From NCBI RefSeq assembly GCF_000001735.4, contig NC_003070.9, positions 3,162,001 to 3,226,000 of the forward strand: a stretch of DNA of 64,000 nt. The letters run 5' to 3'. A program made the translations under genes and the position numbers. The number at the start of each line of letters is the position of its first letter. The stretch's first letter is position 1. The notes beneath the pieces are model-generated. The model was given only the letters and a program-made list of their open reading frames with translations, had not been told where the DNA came from and did no database searches. Of the stretch, positions 26,581 through 43,816 are shown piece by piece. This DNA comes from Arabidopsis thaliana (taxonomy: Eukaryota; Streptophyta; Magnoliopsida; Brassicales; Brassicaceae).

Positions 26581-27459
26581 ATATTACTATAGCTATTTTC
26601 TTCTTCTTCGTCTTCTGTAATTTTTATTTATTTATTTCTGACTCATAAAGTAGATTAGTATTCGTAATATATTTCAATATGCATTCCCGTTACGTGAATG
26701 ATCGGCCAAAAAATATTTCCTTTTTTTTTTTTTTTTTTTTTTGTCAAAATAGATACTCATTGTAAATTTAAGATTAAACTTTTGTAATTATGCTTTTTAA
26801 TTAACATTTTATGTCTAACTAATCAATTTGGGATAAATCACTTTTAGAAGTTAGAACCAGAGTTTTTAATAGCTTAAAAAGTTAAAATATACTGTGTATC
26901 CAATATAATGAAGCTCCATTACAAAGAAAGAGATTTCAACCCCACTATATATATACTAGGTTCAAGTGTAGTGACATAGTGTTCATGAGTACGTGTAGTG
27001 TTGAGTACGACAAAGTTGAATGATTTACGCCTTCACATGTATTATCAACAGTTAAATTCCAAATGTAATAAAGTTATGGGACCATAGTTCAAAACTTTTT
27101 ATTTATATGGTTTCTACACAAGTGGAAACAAATTAAGGATGAAAAAAATCCCAATTAGATTTACATAGAGGGATTCTTGATCTTATTTCGTATGGTGCAA
27201 TATCATCCTAGATTCAGATGTAACTTACAGGATTTTAAAGATACAGTATGATTTCTATCAATTTTTCTTCTCGAATTCGAAAAGTATAAGATACAATGGG
27301 CCGATAATGAAGCCCATTACTATCAGTGGGCGGATTTATAAGGCCGAGACAAAAAAGGCACCTTTTCTATCAATCGTCGCGTAGAAGCTAAAGGAAAGCT
27401 GACTCAAAGATTCAAAATTTGAACTGCAACGAGAGAGAGAGAGAAAGAGAAAGGAGGCT
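26581..27459. other. Intergenic region and POLD4 promoter
   Basis: About 880 bases between two plus-strand genes. Contains a 22-T tract at 26721-26742 and otherwise AT-rich DNA. Next to POLD4, at 27297-27302 (TGGGCC) and 27311-27317 (AGCCCAT), are two site II-type motifs, often found with proliferation-linked plant genes. I see no gene. Confidence 0.55.
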
Positions 27460-28050
27460 ATGGCGACGACGGCGAAGAATTTGAAGGGTTTCTACAAGCA
27501 GACTAAAAGCAATATCACCGGAGGTATCTCCAAGTCCAAGCCTTCTTCCCGGAAAGTGGCTCCCAAACACGCGGCGGCTCAAGGTTCTGATGTTACCCAG
27601 CCCGCCGCATTGATTTCACACGGCTCCGTCGATCTCAACGGTACGGCTTTTATTTTCTTTGTAAATTGTAACTTATTAGTTTTTTTTTTCTATTGATGAT
27701 CTGATTCCTTATTCATGGTCGAAAATTAGGGTTTAATTTTCCAATCCCATATGAGATTTAGGGAACAATCGAAACTTGGCATTTTATTAAGTTGACTTGT
27801 TGTGATTTTCTTCTGACTGATAACATTTTGTGGTATTGTCGTGTTTTAATTAACAGAGGATTATGACAAGGAGGAGGAGATGCTTAGACAATTTGACATG
27901 AACATCACTTATGGTCCGTGCCTGGGTATGACGAGACTTGATCGATGGGAGCGTGCAGTGCGTCTTGGGATGAACCCTCCCAATGAAATCGAGAAGCTTT
28001 TGAAGACCGGGAAAGTCCAGCAAGATTGTCTGTGGCAAGGTCGTGTCTAG
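27460..28050 (+). CDS. POLD4: DNA polymerase delta small subunit 4 (p12)
   Basis: Exons 27460-27640 and 27857-28050 encode 124 aa. POLD4 is the smallest, stabilising subunit of replicative DNA polymerase delta in the nucleus. The conserved C-terminal half (LRQFDMNITYGPCLGMTRLDRWERA, broken here as LRQFDMNI / YGPCLGMTRLDRWERA) is the family signature. The basic N-terminus resembles a degenerate PCNA-binding PIP box: Leu8, Phe11, Tyr12 in KNLKGFY followed by lysines, but with Ala5 where the canonical Gln would be. The ATG is the first in frame and lies just after a GAGA-rich leader. I recall it as At1g09815. The upstream GCCCA motifs fit a cell-cycle-linked promoter. Confidence 0.93.
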
Positions 28051-28593
28051 ATAGGTGTTCTTTAATCCTTTATCTATGCCCTTGTATGATCCAGTACGAG
28101 TTGCAAAACTTTGTCTGTTGTGGATGGGATGTTTGGTTCAGTCACTGGCTGGATCCACCCCACATGTAGTGTCCTCGATGTTTCTAGTTTCAGGCGATAA
28201 TGTTAAAACCTTGGTAATGGAATGCATCTTGTTTATTGATCGAAGCTTCAGTTACTCGTATAATCTTATTATCACTGACAAACTTCTACAAATTCACTAT
28301 GGTGGTGTCATGTAATTACAAGAACAGTAAAGTTACAAGATCTGAACTTTCTCTCAGTTTCCAAATGAAGCTGAATCATATATATAACCCAGGAACCTGT
28401 GGGCATAGCAGAGAACTACACAATCCAGTATAACGCCATATAATCTAGGAAGCTTGACTGGTCTCTGATAGAACAAGATTCTGCAGGGTCCGGTTCTGTG
28501 AGAGAGAGAGATTGAATTATGGTGAAATCAGGAAGCACCGTGGAGCAAAGCAAATCATGCATGAAATTGCTTCTCATGATGGCCACTGAAAGA
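28051..28593. other. Convergent 3' region POLD4 / PPR
   Basis: 543 bases between convergent stop codons, holding 3'UTRs. A GAGAGAGAGA tract sits near 28501-28511. No supported gene. Confidence 0.55.
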
Positions 28594-30414
28594 TTAGGAT
28601 TTGGTAGAGACGTTGAATAGATGCCCTTCAATGTCTGGGACGAAACCTTGATCTACCATTTCTTCTTTAACTATCTCATAGGTTATTCGGTTCGGGACTA
28701 GACCTTTCTCTAACATCTCATTCAAAAGCATGTTTGCATCCTCCAACTTTCCCTTTTGAGAATATCCTTGCAGAAGCACATTATATGACGCTACATTCAT
28801 TCGCAACCGTCTTTCTTTCTCCATCTGTGTCCTCATGTTCGTTGCTGCCTTCAGATTTCCTTCCTTACAGTAGCCTTTCATCACAATGTTATAAGTCAGA
28901 TGTCTCGGTTTCAGCCCCATCTTTGACATTTCTTTCAAAAGCATTGCTGCTTTTCTCGATTCACCTTTTCTGCAATATCCCTCCATTAGTATGTGAAACG
29001 TCACAAGGTCAGGAAGTCCTTTACTAGTCAACTGATCAAAAAGCTTCTTAGCTGCTTCTATGTTACCGTTTCTACATAGACCAGCAATCAAGCAATTATA
29101 AGTTCCAACATCTGGTACAATCCCCTCCCGCTCCATCTCTTCTTTCAGTGCAAAGCCATCATCGATTTTGCCTAACTTACAATACGCATCGATAAGCATG
29201 TTATACATTCTAGTAGTGGGAACAGCTCCTTGGCCTTTCACTGAGCCAAACATATCAAGAGCTTCCTTCAGCATATCGTTCTTGCAAAACCCATTTATAA
29301 GAGCATTGTAAGTAATTAGGTTAGGCTGCACACCTGCACTTACCATCTTATCGCGCATACTAATAGCCTCGCTGATCTTTCCTCCATTGCACAAACCATT
29401 TATCAATGAATTATACGAGATCACATTCGGTTTCACGTCTTGATCCAGCATCTCTTTAAACACCTTCATACTCCCCGGAAGGTTGTCATCTTTCCAGAAC
29501 CCATCAATCAATATATTGAATGTAGTCAAGTTCGGAGACACATCATTCTCCACCATTTCCTTCAAAACCGCGTCTGCTTTGTACATTTTCCCATTTCCAC
29601 CAAGCTTACAATACCCATCAATGAGAGTGTTGTAACTAACTACATTTGGAGAACACCCATAAACTTTCATGTCCTCCATAACATCCCTAGCTTTATTCAT
29701 TTTCCCAGTTTTGCACAACGCATTGATCACAACATTGAAAGTGAACACATTTGGTTGAATCTTCCTCCTAATCATCTCCTTATACACATATTCAACATCA
29801 GCAGAACGATTCTCCTTCAACAACGCAATCATCAAAGGCTTACAAGACAAAGCCGACAACTTATACCCATAATAACCTGAACGCTTAAACGCCTCAAATC
29901 CTAACTCGAATCTCGAATTATTCGCATAAGCTAATACCAACATATCAGCTATAATCGAATTGACACAAACATTGTCACACATAGAGATTGCATGGAAAAT
30001 CGAGTGAACTTGATGATCAGATCCATTTCTCACAAACCCATCAAGGAAAGATCGGATTTTTGAGTACCTTTTCGCATTGGCAAGAGAATGCAAGAGCTTA
30101 AATGTGAGCTCAAGTGAAACAGAGATGTCACTGTTCTTCACTAACCAGGAATAGTACCTGAGACACAAATCTGGGTCAAGCTCAGAACTTATCAACTGTC
30201 GAAACAGCTCGTTAGGGTTTATGTCTGTCACATGAACTCCGAGCTTTGACCAGTGCTGCTTCTCTATGAGATCAGCGATGACAGCTACGTCATATCTAGG
30301 TGGGCAAGGGCTCCCGGTGATGGTAGATGAAGAAGAACAGAGTCTTCTTAAACCAGAGACTCCTTTTGTTAAATTCGAGTTTTTTCTACTTACGGCTAAG
30401 GATTTGGGGAACAT
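28594..30414 (-). CDS. P-class pentatricopeptide repeat protein
   Basis: A single-exon gene of 606 aa. The first real ATG is at 30414; the frame is open a little further upstream but without an ATG. The N-terminus ([14 protein letters not shown]...) is basic and Ser-rich, suggesting an organellar, probably mitochondrial, presequence. From about residue 170 there are some twelve tandem 35-residue PPR motifs with the typical '[18 protein letters not shown]' and '[21 protein letters not shown]' pattern, and no E or DYW extension, so it is P-class. Such proteins bind organellar RNA in a base-specific way to stabilise, process or translate it. The RNA target cannot be read by eye. I recall it as At1g09820. 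Confidence 0.95.
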
Positions 30415-30782
30415 TGATTCGTGCTGGACAGGAAGGAGACTTGGGATTTTGAAATTTAGGGTTTGTGAATTTTGCACCCACTGGCATCTCTCTCTTTCGT
30501 TTTATTTTCGACCTCAAACTTTACAATATACAATTTCAGATGTTTCTTTGCGAAATTTTACGAAACTACCACTGAAACTTCGTAAAGATCAGAGTGTCTG
30601 CTGCTTCCTAAGTTCATCATTTGTGCTTTGAAGTGGATTTGAGGGGTTTAACCTACATTGCTTATCTTGACACAAATTATGTAAACAAAAATGTTATTTT
30701 GAATCATCTCTTAACAGATTGGAGTGAGTTTTAAGTTTTTGGATTCTTGGTTTACAAGCCATTACAACAAAATTCCTTCTCA
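30415..30782. other. PPR 5' leader and GARS 3' flank
   Basis: 368 bases between the PPR start and the GARS stop, both minus-strand. No additional gene seen. Confidence 0.55.
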
Positions 30783-32936
30783 TCACTCTTCTTTGGTCGC
30801 CACTTGTTTCTGGCGAAGAGCTCTCCAACCAATATCATGCCTAAAGAAACCTCCAGGCCAGTTGATCTGTTGTACTGCCGAGTACGCTCTTTCACGCGCC
30901 TCTTCCAAGTCTTTACCCTTCGCCGTGACCCCAAGAACACGTCCCCCAGTTGCTACAACATTCCCCTCTGAATCTAGACCCGTTCCTGCGTGGAAAACCT
31001 TCACTCCAGGAGCAACTCTTTCAGCTTCTTCAAGGTTTTTGATGATTGATCCTTTCTCATAAGAACCAGGATAACCATTGCTTGCCATTACAACCACCAT
31101 TGCTGAATCTTTTGACCAATCAAGTGATACACCACTTAGCTCGCCTTTACAAGCCGCTAGCAAAACTTTTGCTAGGTCAGACTCTAGACGCATCATCAAT
31201 ACCTGTATTTAAGCAATAATCTGCATTGTTTAGAGCAATAATCATACCGAGACTAAACAAGGTTTTTTCAGAAAAGGTGGCGTTTCTCACCTGACATTCT
31301 GGATCTCCAAACCGTACATTGAACTCAATAAGCTTAGGCAAACCGGATTTCTTCTCGATCATGAGACCCGCAAACAGAACGCCGACAAACTTACATCCTT
31401 CTTCAGCCATTCCTTTAACAGTGGGATGGATTATAGACTCCATCACAAAATCCTGAAGCTCCTTGGTCAAGACCGGTGCAGGAGAATACGCTCCCATGCC
31501 GCCTGTGTTAGGACCGGTATCTCCATCTCCAACACGCTTGTGGTCCTGAGCAGATTCTAGAGGAATGGCGTTTTCTCCATCCACAAGTGCGAAGAAGGAC
31601 GCTTCTTCTCCCTCGAGAAACTCCTCAACGACCACCTGACATCCTGCAGAACCAAACACACCTTTGACCAGCATAGAATCAACAGCTTCAAAAGCCTCCT
31701 CTAGTTCCATGGCAACAGTGACTCCTTTTCCAGCTGCTAATCCATCCGCTTTAATCACAATCGGTGCCCCTTGTTCTTGAATGTATTCTTTCGCGGCAGA
31801 TGCATCAGAAAATGTTTTATACTGCATTTGAATTCCATTCAATAATACCGTATTAGCCACATCAAATTGGAATCCTTAAGATAATATCAAAGCTACGAAT
31901 CTGCTACTACTTTTATTCCACCGATTTACCGAGCCCTCAACCACATAGCCAACCAAACCATAGTACACCTAGCACTCACTAACCGCTCTCTAACCAACTC
32001 ACAACAGCTATAACCTGCTACATTAAGTACTAGGCTAGATTAAAGCAGACCTATAGCTAACAGTTGAACACTTCAAAGCTTATAATCTTTACATAGCAAC
32101 CTTATGGATCCTAACACAGCAAGGGAAGAAATTGGTAACCATCAGGGATAAATGAAAAAGAGAAAGCGACGCAAACCTTAGCAGTAGGGATATTGTACTT
32201 GTGGCAAAGATTCTTCATAAAGTTCTTGGAACCTTCCAAAGCAGCAGCTTGAGAAGAAGGGCCAAAGGTGAGGATACCGGCCTTAACAAGGTCATTAGCG
32301 AGACCAGCAACAAGAGGCACTTCAGGGCCAACAACCACTAAACCAACATTCCATTTCTGACAGAAAGAGATGACAGCTAAACTGTCTGATATGTCAAGGT
32401 CAGGTACACAAGTGGCATCTCCGGAACTGGATATACCGGCGTTTCCAGGTGCGCATAACACAGAATCACAAGAAGGAGACCGCTTCAAGGCGTGGCAAAG
32501 GGCGTGTTCTCTCCCTCCTCCACCAATTACAAGAACATTCACTCTCTCTTCTGCAGAAATCGAAATCGATATTACTATATAATCAATGGCGTTCAAATTC
32601 GATATCTTTACAATAACATTCAACCAAGTTTGTTAATTCATAATGAGCAAAAGGGTATTTACCAGAGCCGCCGTTACCGATAGAAAGAGACGGCTGAGAT
32701 TCTTCTGAAACGCATCGGAGCAAAAAAAGGCGTCTTTGGATTCGGTTCGAAGAGAAACGAGAGTTACTAAGGACGTGATTGGTAGTAGAGAATTTGAGAG
32801 GAGCAACAAATGGAAGAGAATTGGAGGAGGCGAATCTGAGGGAGAGAAGAAAGGGTTTAGTTGGGTTGTTGTTGTTGGAGAAGAGATTGATAGAAGAAGA
32901 TGAAGGATAGCAATTAGATGCACACAACGACGACAT
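30783..32936 (-). CDS. PUR2: Phosphoribosylamine-glycine ligase (GARS), plastidic
   Basis: Minus-strand exons 32936-32663, 32550-32177, 31821-31291 and 31202-30783 give 532 aa. GARS (bacterial PurD) joins glycine to phosphoribosylamine with ATP, the second step of de novo purine synthesis. Exon 1 is a Ser/Asn-rich chloroplast (possibly dual) transit peptide of about 90 residues. The mature part shows the N-terminal [24 protein letters not shown] and GPSSQAA. The ATP-grasp domain follows with [23 protein letters not shown], the [20 protein letters not shown] signature (split here for length) and [13 protein letters not shown] PurD C-terminal domain (HAGT..., GGRVLGV) ends the protein. I recall it as At1g09830. 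All exon joins are in phase. Confidence 0.96.
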
Positions 32937-34113
32937 GGAGGGAGACTGTCAAAGTAGAGGACTCTGGACTCGGACCAGCGTAGACAAGGGTTTAAAGTGG
33001 TTCCTCCCTTCTTGTTTTTGAGTTTACTTATTTTTTTGGTAGTTAAAGAATAAATACCAAATCAAATCGTGACCAATAAAACATCTTCATTGTATGTGTA
33101 ATTTTGTTGTCTATTATTATTTGTAGACGCCGGTCCTGATAAGGCCCAATACAAAATAATTTTTTCTTTAATGAGTTTTGTTGATAAAAGTTAAAAATTA
33201 AGACTAAATCCTATAACTTTTAGAAAATAAAAAATAGATAAATTTAAAAATGGAGACTAAATATTAAAATTTTAGAATATAGGATATAGTTTTGCAATAA
33301 CAAATTTTTTTGGAGGCCTAATTTTGTTACTAAAAAGCTTAAACTTTTGGAGGCCCAATACCCATGTATCTTGGGTCAAATAATATTTTTTAATTGATAA
33401 TCACATTTAAGAGGAAGAGACTTCAACTGTTTCGACCAAACATCAAAACGTTGTCGGATCAGCTACTGGATCAAGATTCAAGAGAGAAAAGAAATTTAAA
33501 CTTGGTGGGTTTGATGGGCTGAAAAGTTTTAATGTTGTTGGGCTGAGATTGATCCATGACTCTGTCATCTAAAACAGGTTTTGTCTGAAGTTCTGAACCT
33601 TTGTTTATGTTATGAGGTTTTCCTTGATATATACTATACGGTTCGCCATGACTGAAATATTGCTTCTGAGCTTTTGACCGGTAAGTATGAAGTACCAAAT
33701 TCACGATCTGGAGGAAGACACGGCTATTTTCACGAAGGAATCGGTTTGATTTTCACAGAAACACAATGTGCAAACACATGAGCGGCAAAGTCATTAATTT
33801 TTAGTTGATTTTTCTTTTCTATTTGTAAAACTAAACGATGCAATTAATTTTGGTTAGTAATTTACATGCTTTAAAACAGTTTGCGATAGATAAGGTTATA
33901 TGGTGGCCGTGAAACAAACAAGTGGTCTGTAACCAGCAAACCTCAAGTACTGTTTGTATTCATGCATCCTCATCGACATATAACCAACCAAACAGAAAAA
34001 AAATAAAGAAAAAGAACTCACCAAAAACAAAAGCCAAATGGCTGAAAACTGGCTGCTCCAAATATTGATATCAAGAGAGCTTGCTTATACAGATGCAAAA
34101 ACCGATAAGCGTC
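32937..34113. other. GARS promoter and SK41 3' flank
   Basis: About 1.2 kb, AT-rich. It contains a possible degraded transposon fragment (33126-33370). A minus-strand open frame at 33471-33704 has no recognisable domain, and I do not call it a gene. Confidence 0.5.
33126..33370. mobile_element. Possible degraded hAT-like non-autonomous element
   Basis: CGCCGGTCCTG at the left edge (reverse complement CAGGACCGGCG) resembles the CAGGGNCGG-type ends of hAT elements. The segment contains repeated 'GGAGGCC(C)' and 'GGCCCAATAC' words inside very AT-rich DNA, a texture typical of decayed Arabidopsis repeats. No second clear terminus, target duplication or transposase is seen. Confidence 0.3.
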
Positions 34114-37524
<3,411 letters not shown>

Positions 37525-39847
37525 GATATATATTCAGAAGATAACACGTACTACTAGTAATTGATAGCATCATAAACCCATGGTGATTTCTTGGTGTCCC
37601 ATCCCATCAAAGAGCCGATCTTCCTAGTAGAATTTGTAGGCCCATTTGCATTAAATAAGGTGTGTTATTATATCTCAAGTATCTTGATCATTAGCTAAAT
37701 CATGAACACATACAAAAAAAAGTAAACTTGTGTAAGCACTGATGAACTTTGAACTAGTGGTGAATTGATACACTGTAAAACCTAGCCCAATAGAGACAGA
37801 TCAGATCTACTGCCGACTAGAATTGATTTGAAATCGACAAGGTTTGGTTTGAAAACTGAAATTCTATAGCCAAAAGCAGCTCAGAAAATCAGCAAAACAG
37901 TTACTAGTACCCAGAAGAACCCTAGTTCAACAACAACTCAGAAAAAAAGCACATTGAGAGAATAAAGAGCGAAACTTTGGAAAAGATTCGCAGTGATATG
38001 ATTAGGTAGAAGAGTAAAATAAAAATGATCATCACCTTGAGCTGTCGTGAAGAAGAACTGAAACCAAAGTCAAGCATTTGACGATTGTCTTTTCTTCTTC
38101 TTTCTTCAATTGAAGAGCTTCACATAAATATATAAAATAGAATATTTCTCGGTGAATGATCGGATTGAGAAAAAAGCTAAACCTTTAGATTCTTCAAGCG
38201 TTAATTTTGTTTTCCCAACTTCTTCACACCTTCTTTGTCGATTTCTATCGTTTTGAATCAAACGAGAATATGAGACGACAGCTCATCATTATAAGCATCA
38301 TATATTAATCTTTTTCTTATATTTATGTTTCTATAAGATTTTTATTTATGCTTAGTTATATATTTTTTCCTTCAAAAAATTAATTAGACCTTGTTAAAAT
38401 TTCATACTATACTTTTTAATGGATGTCCCCAAATATCATAACAACTGGAACTCAATTTTCAAACCTCAGCCTACCTAATTTTTGTAACCGGATATTCAAA
38501 CTTTTTGGTGTACAACTTATTTCAACTATAGTGGAAAATTTACAAAAGAAAACAACATTTTGTGATTACTAGAAATCGCTTCAAATGTATGTTTTTGTCA
38601 ACACATTCGAGCCTCCACTCCAAAATGCATCTATATGGGATTTATATTCTAATATGTGCCTTTTGATTTTTGAGATACGATAAAACAACAATATATTCTT
38701 GGAATTTTCTAGTGAATTAAAATACTGTTGTAGGGCAAAAAATAATTTCAAAAAAATAAAGCCACTTTCGTATTTGCTGGTTATTATATAGTAAAAGTCG
38801 CCTTTACTTGTCGACAGTTAGGTAAGGCTTAACACATCACACTTCTTTTTGTGTGTGTGGCGATGGAGATTTTGTATCGGGTTTTATTAGTGATATTAAA
38901 GCTTAAGGATGTATTTTTTTTATCTGCAATTGGTTTTATCATAATATAAGCCTTCTAAATACGAAAAGATTGATCAAATACATTCCCGTTTTCACAAAAG
39001 TGAAGTTAATTATTTTTGCTTTGGTGAGCTCTCTCGAAAATACACGTTAGGCATGCACATTGCTTTGGTTACTACTACTCTCTGGTCTCCGCGTGATCTT
39101 ATTTACTAATTAGAATAAGCAAAAAAGGGCTAAATGCAATAAAGTCGTAAGTAGGTCCAAAGTGTACTGCTCATCAGCCTACACAAATAGGGAGTGGTGG
39201 TCTTATAACCTAAAAAGGCTAAAGTTGCTTTCTTTTGCTTAATAAAGTATCGTAGATATATTACCCATTTAACAATGATTTTAGTGTTGACCAAACAACA
39301 ACAAAACAATGATTTACGATAGTACTGTGTGTATGTAGTTGGATTGGAAGCTAAATGTGTTAGGCTTTTGATTGCCATTGGCCTCTCCGGCCCGGTCCTG
39401 AGCCCGTGAATGATGAGGATAATACTGACAAGTCCGCATTTTTTTTATTAAACAAACATTCAAATTTTGATAATGATCGTTTTTTTATGTTAAAAGGCTT
39501 TCATGATAATGAACGTACTTATTAACATTACATTATGTTTGTAATGCATATTTCACAATATGTATAATTAAATTTAGCAATTTAAAATTTTCTGGTGGCA
39601 AAGTTGTGGATAATTCTAGCTACATCCCTCCTATTTACACACGTGGTTCACTTCTTCTGCCTCAATCATTTTGTTCGGCAATTTTTCAACGCCAAACGCT
39701 TTTTGTTTAAAACGCCAACGCAAAACCAGCGTTTTGTAATCTTATTGGCTAAATCTCAAAAGAAATGGGAAAAAACAAATCTCCAGGCTATTCCTTATTT
39801 CTAGGCCAAAACTATCTCCACGATTCTAACAAACAAAAATTACAGAA
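37525..39847. other. SK41 leader/promoter and intergenic region before XBCP3
   Basis: Divergent SK41 (-) and XBCP3 (+) share 2.3 kb. On the minus strand a splice donor (AGCTCAAG|GTGATGAT at 38035) implies a 5'UTR intron down to near 37555. From 38300 to 39840 the DNA is AT-rich with no supported gene. A GC-rich island at about 39380-39405 (GGCCCGGTCCTGAGCCC) stands out. Confidence 0.55.
38123..38138 (-). promoter_or_regulatory. Putative TATA box of SK41
   Basis: TTTTATATATTTATG on the minus strand lies a short distance upstream of the inferred 5'UTR exon (donor at 38035). Position and sequence suit a TATA box; unconfirmed. Confidence 0.35.
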
Positions 39848-41875
<2,028 letters not shown>

Positions 41876-42138
41876 GAGAAGTTTTACGCACATGTTACAG
41901 AAAATTCAAACTCATCCATACAAAAACCTCGTAGATTCGATTATCTGCGAGGGGATTATTTGTAGCTGTTATTGAGATAGATATATACGATATCATCACG
42001 GATGTATTTTTAGTCTCTCATTTGGATGTATACAACTTCTGAGTCAATAAAGGACACTTGCAGGACAAGCACAGTATTTGTATCTGCAAGACACATAAAG
42101 TAATAAGAGTATCATCTATGTATATTATAGAGAGACTA

Positions 42139-43287
42139 AGCTTCACTGTTGTTGTTCTCTCTCTTGTTCAGTTCTGCGATCTCCTTCTTCTTTTTTGTGT
42201 GCAGGGAGTAGAAGTAAGAAGCTAGAGCCAAGACCGCCCCTAGCAAAGCACCTCTTCTCTGCCAACCAAATTCATCGTCCATGAAATCAAAAGCCAACAC
42301 AACTAGCAGAGCCACAACCGGTGAAGCACCCATATGAACAACATCAGCGAATAAACCGGACACCAAAAGCACCAAACCTAACAGCCCGACCGCCCAAACC
42401 TGCCAAGAGAGAGCCAACCCGACCAAACTCAGAATGTAGTAAGTCTTCCCTTTCTTAAACCTCTCGCTGTCGCCTTTTAACTCCTTAAACTCACCACTCG
42501 CAAACAGACCCACAGTGCAAATGAGTGTGGCGATGAAGGAAACACAGATTTGCATCTCCAAGACCATCCGAAAGACCTTCTTGTTACCATACCTCTTTGT
42601 CTTCACCAACACTTTGTCGAATCCGAGCTGCATTAAGCACAGAGACAAGGAGAAAGCAAGAGTAGGGAATATGAGTATCAACCATGCCTTGATGTCGTAA
42701 GGATCAGTTTCATCTTCATTAGGGGTTCCAGCAAAGGCAGGGCCACCAAAAAAGTCAGCCCCAAGAGTGAAGATTATCGATATGATGATCCATCTGTTAA
42801 ACTTGAGACGGTTTATGAAAGCTGAGAAGAGGGAGGTGAGTATCAATTGAGTTGATAACAAAATTCCCCATCCTACGTATAATTTCCCCAGCGCGTATAA
42901 CTTGCTATAAACAGAGACAAGAACACCAAGAGAAACGTAGAGCGAGAGAACTCGAAACCAGCCATTGTTTGTTTGATTGGAGACTGTTTCCGGGTTTGGT
43001 TTTGGTGAAGAAAGAATGAAGAAGAATGGAATTAAGATCGGAAAGGCAGCGTTTTGGATCAGAGCTTGTGTCCATGTCCCTTTGTATTGTCGGTCTTGAT
43101 CACTCTCTGATCGATTATCTTGGACGTAGAAGAAGTTCAACAGAAGCATGACAAGAGAGTCTCCGGCAAAGATCAAGAAACCGCAGATAAAAACAGAGAT
43201 CCACCATTTGCGTTGATTGAGCTCCAAGGATCGAGGATTCTCGCTCATCATTTGGCCGCGTGGTTCTGGACCTTGAAACTCTTCCAT
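42139..43287 (-). CDS. PUP16: Purine permease family transporter
   Basis: Intronless gene of 383 aa from the first real ATG at 43287 (MEEFQGPEP...), with the stop immediately after SEA near 42136-42141. A hydrophilic N-terminus of about 35 residues is followed by KWWISVFICGFLIFAGDSLVMLL and about ten hydrophobic segments in the drug/metabolite-transporter fold. Conserved PUP features include LYVGWGILLSTQLILTSLFS (shown partially), AFxNRLKFNRWI and WQVWAVGLLGL. PUP proteins move adenine, cytokinins or related alkaloids at the plasma membrane; this member's substrate is not evident. The C-terminus is charged (HTKKKKEIAEL). I recall it as At1g09860. A (CTT)n tract just upstream of the ATG keeps the frame open but contains no ATG. 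Confidence 0.93.
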
Positions 43288-43296
43288 GAGTCTCTG

Positions 43297-43318
43297 CTTC
43301 TTCTTCTTCTTCTTCTTT
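43297..43318. repeat. (CTT)n microsatellite in PUP16 leader
   Basis: Seven CTT repeats (GAA on the transcript strand) immediately before the PUP16 ATG. Read in frame it would encode lysines, but there is no ATG upstream, so it is 5'UTR. Confidence 0.8.
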
Positions 43319-43329
43319 GGATTGTCCAA

Positions 43330-43816
43330 ATATGTATATAAAGTAATCTTATAAACCCTAGAGGCTGGAGCTCATTCTCATGATTGTTTAACGTGCAAAC
43401 ACACATTTTAATCTGGAAAGATAAAGAAGAGACGAAGTCTTGGTCACGAAATGGTCATGCTTTTGACTCAACGTTGCTTGATTAGGTCTCATCACATTTT
43501 TCTAATGAGTACATTATCTGTTAAGATTGGTTATTATATGATATCAAAGAGCATATTTGGCGGCAAAGGAGAAGACAAAGACAGCTAACAGGTTTAAATC
43601 GGTCCAACCGTAAAACCGACTTCAACCGGAACTGAACCAAAAAATTACAAAAATCTTGGAGATCCAAAAGACTTAAACCAAAAGACGTGTGAAGGGTCAA
43701 CACGTGGCGTGAAAGGAGCAAACTCGTGTGAATCGAAGCAGTGGAACAGTGGCTTGTGGCTTGATTAATCGGAAACTTGAAAGCTTCCTCCTGAAGGAAT
43801 TTAGAAAGCGTGAGAG
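43330..43816. other. Divergent promoter PUP16 / MIPP-like phosphatase
   Basis: 487 bases between two divergent starts, necessarily holding both promoters and leaders. A CACGTGGCG motif, a G-box core, lies at about 43699-43707 and could serve either gene (inference). No gene seen. Confidence 0.5.

Noticed and set aside
29440..29880. 146-codon ORF opposite the PPR gene
   Set aside because: Antisense shadow of regular PPR repeats; no independent features.
30415..30477. 21-residue extension of the PPR protein upstream of 30414
   Set aside because: The extension begins with GTG; the first ATG in frame is at 30414.
33471..33704. 77-codon minus-strand ORF in the GARS/SK41 spacer
   Set aside because: No signal peptide, domain or splice partner; composition is ordinary for AT-rich spacer. 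Transcript evidence would be needed to revive it.
43288..43329. Poly-lysine N-terminal extension of PUP16
   Set aside because: It begins with TTG; the lysines are only the (CTT)n leader microsatellite.
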